A stretch of 64,000 nucleotides of DNA from JAWXBK01 sp040878185 (lineage in GTDB: Bacteria; Pseudomonadota; Alphaproteobacteria; Dongiales; Dongiaceae). Position numbers and translations under genes: made by a program. Location of the stretch: positions 1 to 64,000 of the forward strand of contig JBBDMS010000026.1 in the NCBI GenBank assembly GCA_040878185.1. The letters are read 5' to 3'. The stretch's first letter is position 1, and each line of letters begins with the position of its first letter. The notes under the pieces are model-generated. The model did not search any database and was not told the origin of the DNA. It was given only the letters and a program-made list of their open reading frames with translations. Below are positions 25,773 through 33,874 of this stretch, piece after piece.

Positions 25773-26771
25773 TCACGCGAACGGCGCCAGATATCCCAGA
25801 AACTGCTCCGCGGTGCGGCGCCAGGAAAAGCCGAGCGCGAATTCGCGACAGCGCGCCGGCGATAGGGCGAGTGCCGTGCGGGCGGCCTTCGCCAGATCCT
25901 CGTCGAGCACGCCGACGCCGGTGCCCGCGATCACGTCGAGCGGACCCGGCACCGGATAGGCCGCGACCGGCAGGCCCGAGGCCAGCGCCTCCAGCATCAC
26001 GAGACCGAACGTGTCGGTGCGGCTCGGGAATACGAACAGATCGGCTGCCGCATAGTGCCGCGCGAGATCCTCGTTGTGGCGCCCGCCGGCGAAATGCACG
26101 GAAGGAAAGCGTCGCCGCAACTCGGGCAGCAGGGGTCCGTCGCCCACCACGAGTTTCGATCCGGGCAGGTCGAGCGCGAGAAATGCCTCAATATTCTTTT
26201 CGACCGCGACGCGCCCGACATAGAGATGGATCGGTCGCGGCAGATCGAGGAACGATTTGTCGCGCGGCCGGAACAGATCGGTGTCGACGCCGCGCGACCA
26301 GGGCCGGATGTTGCCGAAGCCGCGTTCTTCTAGATCGCGCCGGATCGTATCGGTCGCGACCATGATGCCGGCGCCCGCGCCGTGAAAATGCCGCAGCCAG
26401 CGATAGGACCAGTCGAGCGGGATCGGCGTACGGGCCCGCACATATTCGGGAAAGCGCGTGTGATAGGCGGTGGTAAAGGGCCGGCGCAGCGTCACCGCGT
26501 AGTGCCGCGCCGCTATGCCGATCGGGCCCTCGGTCGATACATGGATTGCCTGCGGGCGGAACCGTTCGAGCAATTCGCCAAGCCGCCGGCCCGGTGCGAT
26601 CGCCAGGCGGATTTCCGGATAGGTCGGGCAGGCGGTCGTCAGAAACCGATCCGGACCGAAAACCTCGATCTTGTGGCCGAGCGCGGTGAGCTCGGCGATC
26701 ACCCGGCTCATCGTGCGCACGACGCCGTTCACTTGCGGGAACCAGGCATCGGTCGCGACAGCGATCCGCAT
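25773..26771 (-). CDS. Family 4-type glycosyltransferase, probable diacylglycerol glycosyltransferase (Agt-like)
   Basis: 332-residue GT-B transferase. MRIAVATDAWFPQVNGVVRT is the N-terminal acceptor-side start. LYVGRVAVEKNIEAFLAL and the donor-site FPSRTDTFGLVMLEALASG place it in the GT4 group. It starts 3 bases after the stop of the PlcP-type gene. In alphaproteobacteria such a transferase next to PlcP makes glycolipids (Agt) from the diacylglycerol PlcP releases during phosphate starvation. That assignment is inferred from the neighbourhood and the Pho-box-like site. Confidence 0.85.
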   Translation of the reverse strand: MRIAVATDAWFPQVNGVVRTMSRVIAELTALGHKIEVFGPDRFLTTACPTYPEIRLAIAPGRRLGELLERFRPQAIHVSTEGPIGIAARHYAVTLRRPFTTAYHTRFPEYVRARTPIPLDWSYRWLRHFHGAGAGIMVATDTIRRDLEERGFGNIRPWSRGVDTDLFRPRDKSFLDLPRPIHLYVGRVAVEKNIEAFLALDLPGSKLVVGDGPLLPELRRRFPSVHFAGGRHNEDLARHYAAADLFVFPSRTDTFGLVMLEALASGLPVAAYPVPGPLDVIAGTGVGVLDEDLAKAARTALALSPARCREFALGFSWRRTAEQFLGYLAPFA

Positions 26772-26774
26772 GCG

Positions 26775-27554
26775 TCAGGCCAGCTCGAGCATCGAAACCT
26801 GACGGACCCGGGTCCAGTCGATGATTTCGAGCCTGCCGTCAAAATGCTCGACCAGCGCCGTGCAGCTCTCGACCCAGTCGCCATCGTTGCAATAGAGAAT
26901 GTTGTCGATGCGCCGCATCTCGGCCTTGTGAATGTGGCCGCAGATCACGCCGTCGACGCCGCGGCGGCGCGCTTCGTCGGCGACCGCGGTTTCATAATCG
27001 TCGATGTAGCGGACCGCGTCCTTGACCCGCTGTTTCAGATAGGCCGAGAGCGACCAGTAACCGTAACCGAGTCGCTGGCGCGCATGGTTGAACCAGTGAT
27101 TGGCGGCAAGCATCAGGTTGTAGGCACGGTCGCCGAGGAAGGCGAGCCACTTGGCGTAGCGGACGATGCCGTCGAACTGGTCGCCATGGATCACCAGAAA
27201 GCGTTTGCCGTCGGCCATCTCGTGAATCGCTTCCGACAAGACGAGCACGCCGCCGAATTGCAGATCGACATAATCGCGCAGCGCTTCATCGTGATTGCCG
27301 GGCACATAGATGACCTTTGTGCCCTTGCGCGCCTTGCGCAGCAGCTTCTGCACCACGTCATTGTGACTCTGGCGCCAGAACCAGGCGCGTCGCAACCGCC
27401 AGCAATCGATGATATCGCCGACCAGGTAGAGGTAATCGGACTCGGTCGTGCGCAGGAAATCGAGCAGAAACTCGGCCTTGCAGCCGCGCGTGCCGAGATG
27501 GATATCGGAGATGAAGATGGTGCGGTAGCGAAGCGGGGCGACAAGCGTATTCAT
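26775..27554 (-). CDS. plcP: Metallophosphoesterase of the PlcP/LpxH-like family
   Basis: 259-residue binuclear metallophosphoesterase. Metal motifs are SDIHLGTRG (D17, H19), GDIIDCW (D47), GNHDE (87-91), VIHGDQFD and CGHIHKAEMR. The length and segments such as HNDVVQKLLRKARKG and NDGDWVESCTALVEH resemble PlcP, the phosphate-stress phospholipase C of Sinorhizobium and marine alphaproteobacteria, more than true LpxH. It would release diacylglycerol from phosphatidylcholine or similar lipids. The ATG at 27554 is preferred over an upstream TTG at 27566. The Pho-box-like array lies about 165 bases upstream on the same strand. Confidence 0.82.
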   Translation of the reverse strand: MNTLVAPLRYRTIFISDIHLGTRGCKAEFLLDFLRTTESDYLYLVGDIIDCWRLRRAWFWRQSHNDVVQKLLRKARKGTKVIYVPGNHDEALRDYVDLQFGGVLVLSEAIHEMADGKRFLVIHGDQFDGIVRYAKWLAFLGDRAYNLMLAANHWFNHARQRLGYGYWSLSAYLKQRVKDAVRYIDDYETAVADEARRRGVDGVICGHIHKAEMRRIDNILYCNDGDWVESCTALVEHFDGRLEIIDWTRVRQVSMLELA

Positions 27555-27697
27555 CGCATCCGGCAATTCGTTCGTGGCTGTTCTGCCCGCATCTCAACGA
27601 ACTCTACGAATGCGATGCCGCACTGTCCAAAGAAAACAACGCAAGAGACTGACATCGGTCGAAAAATTAACTAAACTGCAACGCAACGACAGCGAAC

Positions 27698-28666
27698 GTG
27701 AACAATGAAAGTCTGGACCATTACAGCCGCATGACAGGTTCGTTACAGGACGACGTCGCATTGCGCGCGGCCGCGCCGGTGCGCATCGCGATCGTCTTCA
27801 ATCCGGTTGCGGGATCGCGGCGGCGGCGGCGGCGTCTCGCCGCGGCAATCCGTACGCTGCGGCGCCTCGGTTGTCGCGTCGCACTGCATCGCACGACGGC
27901 GCATGGCGATGCGGCGTTGCTGGCGGCCGCGATCGCACGCGCGGGTCAAACCGACACGCTGATTATCGCCGGCGGCGACGGCACGATCGCCGATGCGGCG
28001 CATGGTCTTGCCACCTGCGCTGCGGAGAAGATGCCGGCGCTCGCCATATTGCCGCTCGGCACCGCCAATGTGCTGGCGCGCGAGATTGGATTGCCGCGCG
28101 ATCCGGAAGCCCAGGCTGCGATCGCCGCCGCCGGCCATACGATGACCGTGCCGCTTGCGCAGGCCAACGGCCGGCATTTCCTGCTGATGGCGGGCGCCGG
28201 ATTCGACGCGCATGTCGTGGCCGGGATTAACGTCGCGTTCAAACGACGCGTGGGCAAGATCGCCTATGTCTTCGAAATGCTGCGCCAACTCGGCCGCTTT
28301 CCCTTCGGCACCTATCGGGTCGCGATCGACGGCGACCCGCATTTCGTCGCCTCGGTCGTGGTGTCACGCGGCCGGCTTTACGGCGGCAGTTTCATCCTCG
28401 CGCCGGATGCGCGGCTCGACGAGGCCAAACTCCATGTCTGCTGCTTCGAACATGGCGGCCGGTTCTGGGCGGTGATCTATGCGATGGCGCTGGGCATCGA
28501 GCTGCTGCCGCGGATGCCCGGTTTCGCGATCCGGGCCGCACAGCGCGTGCGCATCGAAGGCGTGGGCGGCGAGCCCCTGCAGGCGGATGGCGACATCATC
28601 GGCGCGCTGCCGGTCGAGATCGCGATGACGGCACGATCGCTGCGGCTGGTGGTGCAGGGCCCCTAG
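27698..28666 (+). CDS. Diacylglycerol kinase family lipid kinase
   Basis: 322-residue soluble lipid kinase of the DgkB/YegS/sphingosine-kinase superfamily. IAIVFNPVAGSRRRRRRLAA is the N-terminal motif, IIAGGDGTIADAAHG the nucleotide-binding GGDGT loop and AILPLGTANVLAREIG the family's conserved GTxN region. The GTG at 27698 is the first start; an ATG at 27731 or a GTG at 27779 are alternatives, because the Pho-box-like array overlaps the first codons and no start has a strong ribosome site. Next to a diacylglycerol-releasing enzyme, it would return diacylglycerol to phosphatidic acid. Its stop overlaps the pmbA stop inside CTAG. Confidence 0.87.
   Translation: MNNESLDHYSRMTGSLQDDVALRAAAPVRIAIVFNPVAGSRRRRRRLAAAIRTLRRLGCRVALHRTTAHGDAALLAAAIARAGQTDTLIIAGGDGTIADAAHGLATCAAEKMPALAILPLGTANVLAREIGLPRDPEAQAAIAAAGHTMTVPLAQANGRHFLLMAGAGFDAHVVAGINVAFKRRVGKIAYVFEMLRQLGRFPFGTYRVAIDGDPHFVASVVVSRGRLYGGSFILAPDARLDEAKLHVCCFEHGGRFWAVIYAMALGIELLPRMPGFAIRAAQRVRIEGVGGEPLQADGDIIGALPVEIAMTARSLRLVVQGP
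27720..27748 (-). promoter_or_regulatory. Tandem Pho-box-like site: three half-sites at 11-bp steps
   Basis: On the plus strand ATTACAG (27720-27726), ATGACAG (27731-27737) and GTTACAG (27742-27748) occur at exact 11-bp spacing. On the minus strand these read CTGTAAC, CTGTCAT and CTGTAAT with 4-base spacers. The PhoB consensus is CTGTCAT-N4-CTGTCAT, so the orientation points at the PlcP-type/glycosyltransferase operon. No clear -10 was found at the expected distance. The site also overlaps the annotated 5' end of the divergent kinase gene. Confidence 0.72.
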
Positions 28667-30567
28667 TTGCCGCCGATCATCATGCGTTCGATGCGGATGG
28701 TCGGCGCATTGGTGCCATAGCGGAACACGAGATCGCCGGCCGCGCGCATCGTTGCCAGCATCTCTTTCAGATTGCCGGCGATCGTCACTTCGCTCACCGG
28801 ATGAGTGATCTTTCCCTCCTCGATCAGGAAGCCCGCGGCACCGCGGCTATAGTCGCCGGTCACCATGTTGACGCCAAAACCCATCAGGTCGCTCACGAAA
28901 AGCCCGCGTTCGATATCGCGGATGAGATCGTCGACGCTGCCGCTGCCGCCGGCGAGATAAAGATTGGATGTGCCGGGCGAGGGAGGGCTCGAGGTGCCGC
29001 GTCGCCCATGGCCGGTCGTTTCGAGCCCGAGCTGGCGCGCGGTCGCGAGATCGAGCACCCAACTCGCCAGCGTGCCGTCCTCGACGATCGCGAGGCGCCG
29101 GGTTGCGATTCCTTCGCCGTCGAACGGCATCGAATTCAGGCCGCGTATGCGGTCGGGCTCGTCGATCACCGACAGTCCCTTGGGCAGAATCCGACTGCCC
29201 ATCGAATCCTTGAGATAGCTCGTGCCGCGCGCGATCGCACTGCCGTTCGCCGCCCCTGCGACATGCGCCACGAGCCCGTTCGCGACGCGCGGATCGAACA
29301 CCACCGGCATCGAGCTGGACGCAAGCTTGCGCGGGTTGAGGCGGCGCAGCGTGCGTTCGGCCGCGCGTTTTCCCACCGTCTCGGGATCCTCCAGTTCACG
29401 GGCAAACAGCGCGACGCTCATATCGTGATCGCGTTCCATGGCGGTGCCGCTACCCGCAACGACACTCACCGAAATCGAATGATGCGAACTCGAAAAACTG
29501 CCGGCGAAGCCGTTCGACGCCACCAGCGCCACATGGCCTCGACCCCAGGATGCGTCGGCGCCGTTCGAATTGGTGATGCCCTTGACCGATCGCGCGGCAT
29601 CCTCACATTCGTGGGCACGTTCGAGCAGCGCGTCGGGATGCGGCTCTGTCGGATCGAACCGGTCGAGATCCGGAATCCGCACTGTGATCTGGTCGGGATC
29701 GGCAAGGCCGCAATATTTGTCGTCCGGCACGGCGCGGGCCATCGCGATCGCTCGTTCGACCAGCTCGTCCAGCATGTCGGGTTTGAAATCGGCCGACGAG
29801 ACGATCGCCTGCCGCCGCCCGATCAGAACCCGAAGGCCGAGATCGCGCGATTCGGAACGCTCCAGCGTCTCGGGTTCGCCAAGCCGCACCGCCTGCGAAA
29901 GCGACACGCTTTCGATCGTGACCGCGTCGGCGGCATCGGCGCCGGCCCGCAAAGCGCGGCCGATCAGATCGTCCAGCGGATCGAGCAACGCCGCATTGGG
30001 CTCGGCATGGCGACCGTTGCGGGCGGGCCCGACGGGCTTGGCCTTTGCAACCGGCCGGCTGCCGACCTTGCGAACGTCGCGCTGTTTTGCCGTTGCGATC
30101 CGCGCACGACCGGCGCGAGCGGCCGTCGCGAGGCGCTTTGCGGCGGGCCGTCGTGGCGCTGGACGCATAGCGGGGCTGCGTGTCGGCGCGACCATCTTCC
30201 GCGCGATCGTCTTCTTTGCCGGCGACTTCCTTGCGGCCGGTTTCCGTGTGGTCGGTTTCCTTGCGGGGGCCTTCGTCGCGGATGATTTGGCCGCAGCGGA
30301 TTTCTTGGCTGGCGTTCTTTTCGCTGTGGTTTTTTTCTGCGTTTTTTTCTGCGTTTTTTTCTGCGCGGCCTTCTTCGCCGGCGATTTCTTCTTTACAGCC
30401 CGCCTGGCCTTGTTCTTCGTCGCGCTGCGCGCTGCCGCGCCGGACTTCCTGCCCGCTGCTTTGCGCGTGGAGGACTTGCCGGGCGATTTCGCCGCGGATG
30501 GCTTCTTCGCCTTGCGCGCTGCGTTTGTCTTCCTGCCTGTTTTTTCTTTGGTCCGGCGCGCCGCCAT
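28663..30567 (-). CDS. pmbA: PmbA/TldE metallopeptidase-family protein with histone-like Lys/Ala-rich N-terminal tail
   Basis: 634 residues. From about residue 191 (NAALLDPLDDLIGRAL) to the end is a complete PmbA/TldE subunit of about 444 residues, partner of TldD, whose gene is at 47112-48545. The TldD/TldE heterodimer is a protease acting on unfolded peptides such as microcin precursors and the CcdA antitoxin in enterobacteria. Residues 1-190 are an extra tail of Lys, Ala, Arg, Pro, Ser and Thr with repeats such as SPAKK, KKTQKKTQKKT and RKPAARKSPAKK, like histone H1 or AlgP. GGAG lies 8 bases before the ATG at 30567, which supports the long form. No internal start close to residue 190 was seen. 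Confidence 0.9.
   Translation of the reverse strand: MAARRTKEKTGRKTNAARKAKKPSAAKSPGKSSTRKAAGRKSGAAARSATKNKARRAVKKKSPAKKAAQKKTQKKTQKKTTAKRTPAKKSAAAKSSATKAPARKPTTRKPAARKSPAKKTIARKMVAPTRSPAMRPAPRRPAAKRLATAARAGRARIATAKQRDVRKVGSRPVAKAKPVGPARNGRHAEPNAALLDPLDDLIGRALRAGADAADAVTIESVSLSQAVRLGEPETLERSESRDLGLRVLIGRRQAIVSSADFKPDMLDELVERAIAMARAVPDDKYCGLADPDQITVRIPDLDRFDPTEPHPDALLERAHECEDAARSVKGITNSNGADASWGRGHVALVASNGFAGSFSSSHHSISVSVVAGSGTAMERDHDMSVALFARELEDPETVGKRAAERTLRRLNPRKLASSSMPVVFDPRVANGLVAHVAGAANGSAIARGTSYLKDSMGSRILPKGLSVIDEPDRIRGLNSMPFDGEGIATRRLAIVEDGTLASWVLDLATARQLGLETTGHGRRGTSSPPSPGTSNLYLAGGSGSVDDLIRDIERGLFVSDLMGFGVNMVTGDYSRGAAGFLIEEGKITHPVSEVTIAGNLKEMLATMRAAGDLVFRYGTNAPTIRIERMMIGGN
30329..30366. 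repeat. 12-bp tandem repeat with T7 tracts inside the pmbA tail
   Basis: The unit GTTTTTTTCTGC (plus strand) occurs three times in a row and encodes KKTQ repeats on the minus strand. Loss or gain of whole units keeps the frame. Each unit also contains a run of seven identical bases, where polymerase slippage would shift the frame within the first 85 codons. Confidence 0.85.
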
Positions 30568-30642
30568 GGAAGAAGCTCCGCTGCAGATCGTTAAATCTCG
30601 ATTGGCGATTAGGTGGCAGGCCGGCGCCGCGAAGGCAAGACC

Positions 30643-31710
30643 TCACCCGCCGGGATCGGGCGACCCCAGCCAGTAGCGACGCCATGCCGCCCAATCCGCG
30701 TCGTCCGTGGTGCCGTATGTATAGATCGCCAAACCCAGTTGCGGCGGAGCGTCGCCGCCGCGGGGGATCGCATAGGCGATGCCGGTGAGCGCCGATTCGA
30801 GCGATTCGGCATCGGCGCCGAACCCGCCGCCCTCGTCCCGATGGGTCGCTACACCGATCAGCAGGTCGGCCTGGCCTTCGGCCATGGCATTCCAGACGCG
30901 CGGCGTCAGCCATCCGACGATCGCACCATACCCCCAGGAGAACGGAATCCCGGTGTCGTACATGCGTACCGCCACCTGATCGACGCGCTCGGCGATCGCC
31001 GCGTAATAATCGCTCGACCACAGCACGGCATCGGGAAAAAACCGTCCGATCGGGCGGCGCGTACCCGGCAGCGGTTCGATGATCTCGGCCGCAACCGACA
31101 AGGTGCCGCCCACCGCATCGACCAGCGGTCGCGTCAGATCGAGCAGCGCCAGCAGACGCCGATTGCCGCTTTCGATCGGGGCGATGTTGTAGTGAATGCC
31201 GTCGAACCCGAGTGCGAGCAGTGTCGCCGCGGTCCCAGCGATCCGCGATCGTACCATCTGGTCGGCGAGATCGATCGATCCGCCGCCGCTTTTCTCGCGG
31301 CCGCCGATCCAGGCCTGCGCGCGCAGCGCCGGCAGCCGTTGCTCGAGTTCCGTGAGCAGAACTTCCGCATTGCCATAGACGGCCGGATCGATCGTGCCGT
31401 CGGCAGCCAGCGGACCGACATGAAAGAACACGTCGCTGATTGCGTTATGCTCGAGCGTCGCCGCGAACAGGTCGTATGCCGCGCCGTCCTGCTGGTTGCC
31501 AACCCATTCCTGCTCGGCCCAGATCGCGTTCGACCCGCTGCTATGCGCCATGTCTTCGGGCGGGCTGCGGAAGAAAATTATCAGCAGCAGGACATCGAGC
31601 AGCAGCAGGGCGGAGAAACCGAGCATGACGAAGAGACCGATCCGCAGCACGCGGACCGGCACCGGCCTTTTCTGTGCGTCGGCAGGAACCTGTTGCGTGG
31701 GCTCAGACAA
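30643..31710 (-). CDS. Membrane-anchored protein of unknown function, possible TIM-barrel glycosidase-like fold
   Basis: 355 residues. One N-terminal transmembrane helix (about residues 23-48, VLRIGLFVMLGFSALLLLDV onward) would anchor a periplasmic domain. That domain has barrel-like segments, including ALGFDGIHYNIAPIESGN, which faintly resembles the acidic strand of GH18-type glycosidases, and DQVAVRMYDTGIPFSWGYG. I do not recognise the family. The start overlaps the GNAT gene end by 8 bases, placing it in an operon with GNAT and ubiD. pmbA follows 75 bases downstream on the same strand. Confidence 0.75.
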   Translation of the reverse strand: MSEPTQQVPADAQKRPVPVRVLRIGLFVMLGFSALLLLDVLLLIIFFRSPPEDMAHSSGSNAIWAEQEWVGNQQDGAAYDLFAATLEHNAISDVFFHVGPLAADGTIDPAVYGNAEVLLTELEQRLPALRAQAWIGGREKSGGGSIDLADQMVRSRIAGTAATLLALGFDGIHYNIAPIESGNRRLLALLDLTRPLVDAVGGTLSVAAEIIEPLPGTRRPIGRFFPDAVLWSSDYYAAIAERVDQVAVRMYDTGIPFSWGYGAIVGWLTPRVWNAMAEGQADLLIGVATHRDEGGGFGADAESLESALTGIAYAIPRGGDAPPQLGLAIYTYGTTDDADWAAWRRYWLGSPDPGG

Positions 31711-32170
31711 GCGGGAACCGCAGGACCGGCAAGGGGCGTGCCGGATCGACTTCGGACGACGTCGCGCCGGCCGGCCTTCCGCCCATCTTCTCGTAGAAGG
31801 CAGCGGCGTTCGGATCGGATATGGCGATCAGCTCGTCATAGCCTTCCGCGCGCGCAATCTCTTTCGCATGTTCGAGCAGCGCGCGGCCGAGCCCCGATCC
31901 GATCGCCTCGGGCGCCACGAAAAAGAAGGCGAGCCCGATCTGGTCTTCTTCCGGTTCGAAGCCATAGAAAGCGAGCAATGTTCCGTCGCGCTCGGCGACG
32001 TAATAGGGAAAGTGCCGCATATTGGCGGGATCGACGCGCAACGCCTCGCGGCAGCGCGCGATGAAGGCTGCGTCGTAGCCCCAATGCGCCTTCGAGCGCA
32101 CGGCAAGCTCGGAGAGCGCATCCGCCTCAGACAGGCGCGCCTTGCGGATCGTGAAGGCTGCGTCGCTCAT
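31703..32170 (-). CDS. GNAT family N-acetyltransferase
   Basis: 155-residue acetyltransferase. FFFVAPEAIGSGLGRALLEH is motif A binding acetyl-CoA, and NAAAFYEKMGGRPAG is motif B. The start at 32170 overlaps the ubiD stop (ATGA). The longer open frame upstream is antisense and is rejected. Acceptor unknown. Confidence 0.85.
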   Translation of the reverse strand: MSDAAFTIRKARLSEADALSELAVRSKAHWGYDAAFIARCREALRVDPANMRHFPYYVAERDGTLLAFYGFEPEEDQIGLAFFFVAPEAIGSGLGRALLEHAKEIARAEGYDELIAISDPNAAAFYEKMGGRPAGATSSEVDPARPLPVLRFPLV

Positions 32171-33681
32171 TTCCAGATTTTCCGGCCGCTGCCCGGAATG
32201 CCGAGATCGCGCCAGATCCGGTCGATCTTTTCGACCACGGCCGCGTCCATGCGAATCTTGCGACCCCAGTCGCGATGCGTTTCGGGCGCGATCTTGGTCG
32301 TCGCATCGAGGCCCATCTTGCCGCCGAGGCCCGACTCCGGGCTCGCGAAATCGAGATAGTCGATCGGCGTGTTCTCGACGAGCAGCGTGTCGCGCACCGG
32401 GTCCATGTTGGTCGAGATCGCCCAGATCACGTCCTTCCAGTCGCGCACGTCGATGTCGTGATCCACGACGATGACAAACTTGGTGTACATGAACTGCCGC
32501 AGGAACGACCACACGCCCATCATCACGCGCCTGGCGTGGCCGGCATAGGCCTTCTTCATCGAAACCACGGCGACACGGTAGGAGCATCCTTCCGGCGGCA
32601 GCCAGAAATCGACGATCTCGGGAAACTGCTGCTGTAGCAGCGGGACGAAGAGCTCGTTGAGCGCTTCGCCGAGGATCGAGGGTTCGTCGGGCGGCCGGCC
32701 GGTGAAGGTCGAGAGATAGATCGGGTCGCGCCGCATCGTGATTGCGCTCACGGTGAAGACCGGGAATTTTTCGACCGCGTTGTAGAAGCCGGTATGGTCG
32801 CCATAAGGCCCTTCGTCGCCATACTCGTCGAGCGCGACATGGCCCTCGATCACGATCTCGGCTTCGGCGGGCACCTTCAGCGGTACCGTCTTGCAGTCGA
32901 CGAGCTCGACCTTGGCGCCGCGCAGCAGACCCGCGAACTGATATTCCGACATCGTATCCGGCACCGGCGTCACCGCGGCGAGGATCGTGCCCGGATCGGC
33001 ACCGATCACGACGGCCGCCGGCAGCGGCTGGGGCTTCGCATCCTTCCAGCGCGCATGATGCTGCGCGCCGCCGCGATGCTTGAGCCAGCGCATCAGCGTG
33101 CGATCGCGGCCGAGAACCTGCATGCGATAGATGCCGAGATTGAAGGCATCCGCCTTGTTGCCGGCGGGATCGGGCCCCTGCGTCACGACCAGCGGCCAGG
33201 TGATCAGCGGTGCGGGTTCGCCCGGCCAGCAGGTCTGGATCGGCAGTTGTGCGAGATCGATATGCGCGCCGGTCAGCACGATCTCCTGGCAGGGTGCCGA
33301 TGAAACCGTCTTCGGCTTCATCGTCATCGCGGTCTTGAGCATCGGCAACAGCTCGAGCGCCTCGCGCCAGCCGCCCGGCGGTTCGGGCTGCTTGAGGAAG
33401 GCGAGCGTCTCGCCGAGTGCGCGCAAATCCTTCGGTTCGCGCTCCATCCCCCAGGCGACCCGCTCGACAGTGCCGAACAGATTGACCAGCACTGGCATCG
33501 CATAGCGTGTGCCGTCGGGCCGGATCACGTTCTCGAGCAGCACCGCGGGCCCGCCCTCGGCGAGCAGCCGGGTCTGGATCTCGGTCATCTCGAGGATGGG
33601 CGAGACCGGATGCGAGACGCGCACCAGGCGCTTCTCGCGTTCGAGCCGGGCGATGAAATCGCGGAGGGAGCGATAGGGCAT
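32167..33681 (-). CDS. ubiD: UbiD family prenylated-FMN decarboxylase
   Basis: 504-residue decarboxylase. MPYRSLRDFIARLEREKRLV is the standard UbiD N-terminus. VDCKTVPLKVPAEAEIVIEG and GPYGDHTGFYN are core segments of the prFMN and metal site. In ubiquinone synthesis it removes the carboxylate of 3-polyprenyl-4-hydroxybenzoate. ubiA, encoding the preceding prenylation step, lies at 38839-39768. The flavin prenyltransferase UbiX needed to make prFMN is not in the window. The stop overlaps the GNAT start by four bases. Confidence 0.93.
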   Translation of the reverse strand: MPYRSLRDFIARLEREKRLVRVSHPVSPILEMTEIQTRLLAEGGPAVLLENVIRPDGTRYAMPVLVNLFGTVERVAWGMEREPKDLRALGETLAFLKQPEPPGGWREALELLPMLKTAMTMKPKTVSSAPCQEIVLTGAHIDLAQLPIQTCWPGEPAPLITWPLVVTQGPDPAGNKADAFNLGIYRMQVLGRDRTLMRWLKHRGGAQHHARWKDAKPQPLPAAVVIGADPGTILAAVTPVPDTMSEYQFAGLLRGAKVELVDCKTVPLKVPAEAEIVIEGHVALDEYGDEGPYGDHTGFYNAVEKFPVFTVSAITMRRDPIYLSTFTGRPPDEPSILGEALNELFVPLLQQQFPEIVDFWLPPEGCSYRVAVVSMKKAYAGHARRVMMGVWSFLRQFMYTKFVIVVDHDIDVRDWKDVIWAISTNMDPVRDTLLVENTPIDYLDFASPESGLGGKMGLDATTKIAPETHRDWGRKIRMDAAVVEKIDRIWRDLGIPGSGRKIWK

Positions 33682-33753
33682 GGTGCCTAACCTAGCGGGC
33701 AGTTCGCATGGCGGCTATGGCCAGATGGGACGGGTTTCACGGCCGGGCGGCTC

Positions 33754-33775
33754 CGTTTTCGGGCCTTCGAAAACG
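33754..33775. other. 8-bp inverted repeat upstream of the TPR gene
   Basis: CGTTTTCG (33754-33761) and CGAAAACG (33768-33775) are perfect complements around GGCCTT. It lies in the 193-base gap between divergent ubiD and the TPR gene, about 100 bases before the TPR start. It could be an operator or hairpin; there is no T run in either direction. The rest of the gap shows nothing I can name. Confidence 0.5.
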
Positions 33776-33874
33776 AAATTTTGATCGACCCGGAGTTTGG
33801 TCGCCGGTGCACGGCTCGCCCAGCCATGACATTCTGCCCTGTCACACGACACTGTATGTGCCGGAGTCGCCGTC

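Noticed and set aside
26775..27554. LpxH of lipid A synthesis
   Set aside because: Motifs are shared, but length, wording, the adjacent glycosyltransferase and kinase, and the Pho-box-like site fit PlcP better. Not fully excluded.
33828..33865. Second Pho box suggested by CTGTCAC ... CTGTA
   Set aside because: The spacing does not give two aligned half-sites at 11 bp, unlike the array at 27720-27748.
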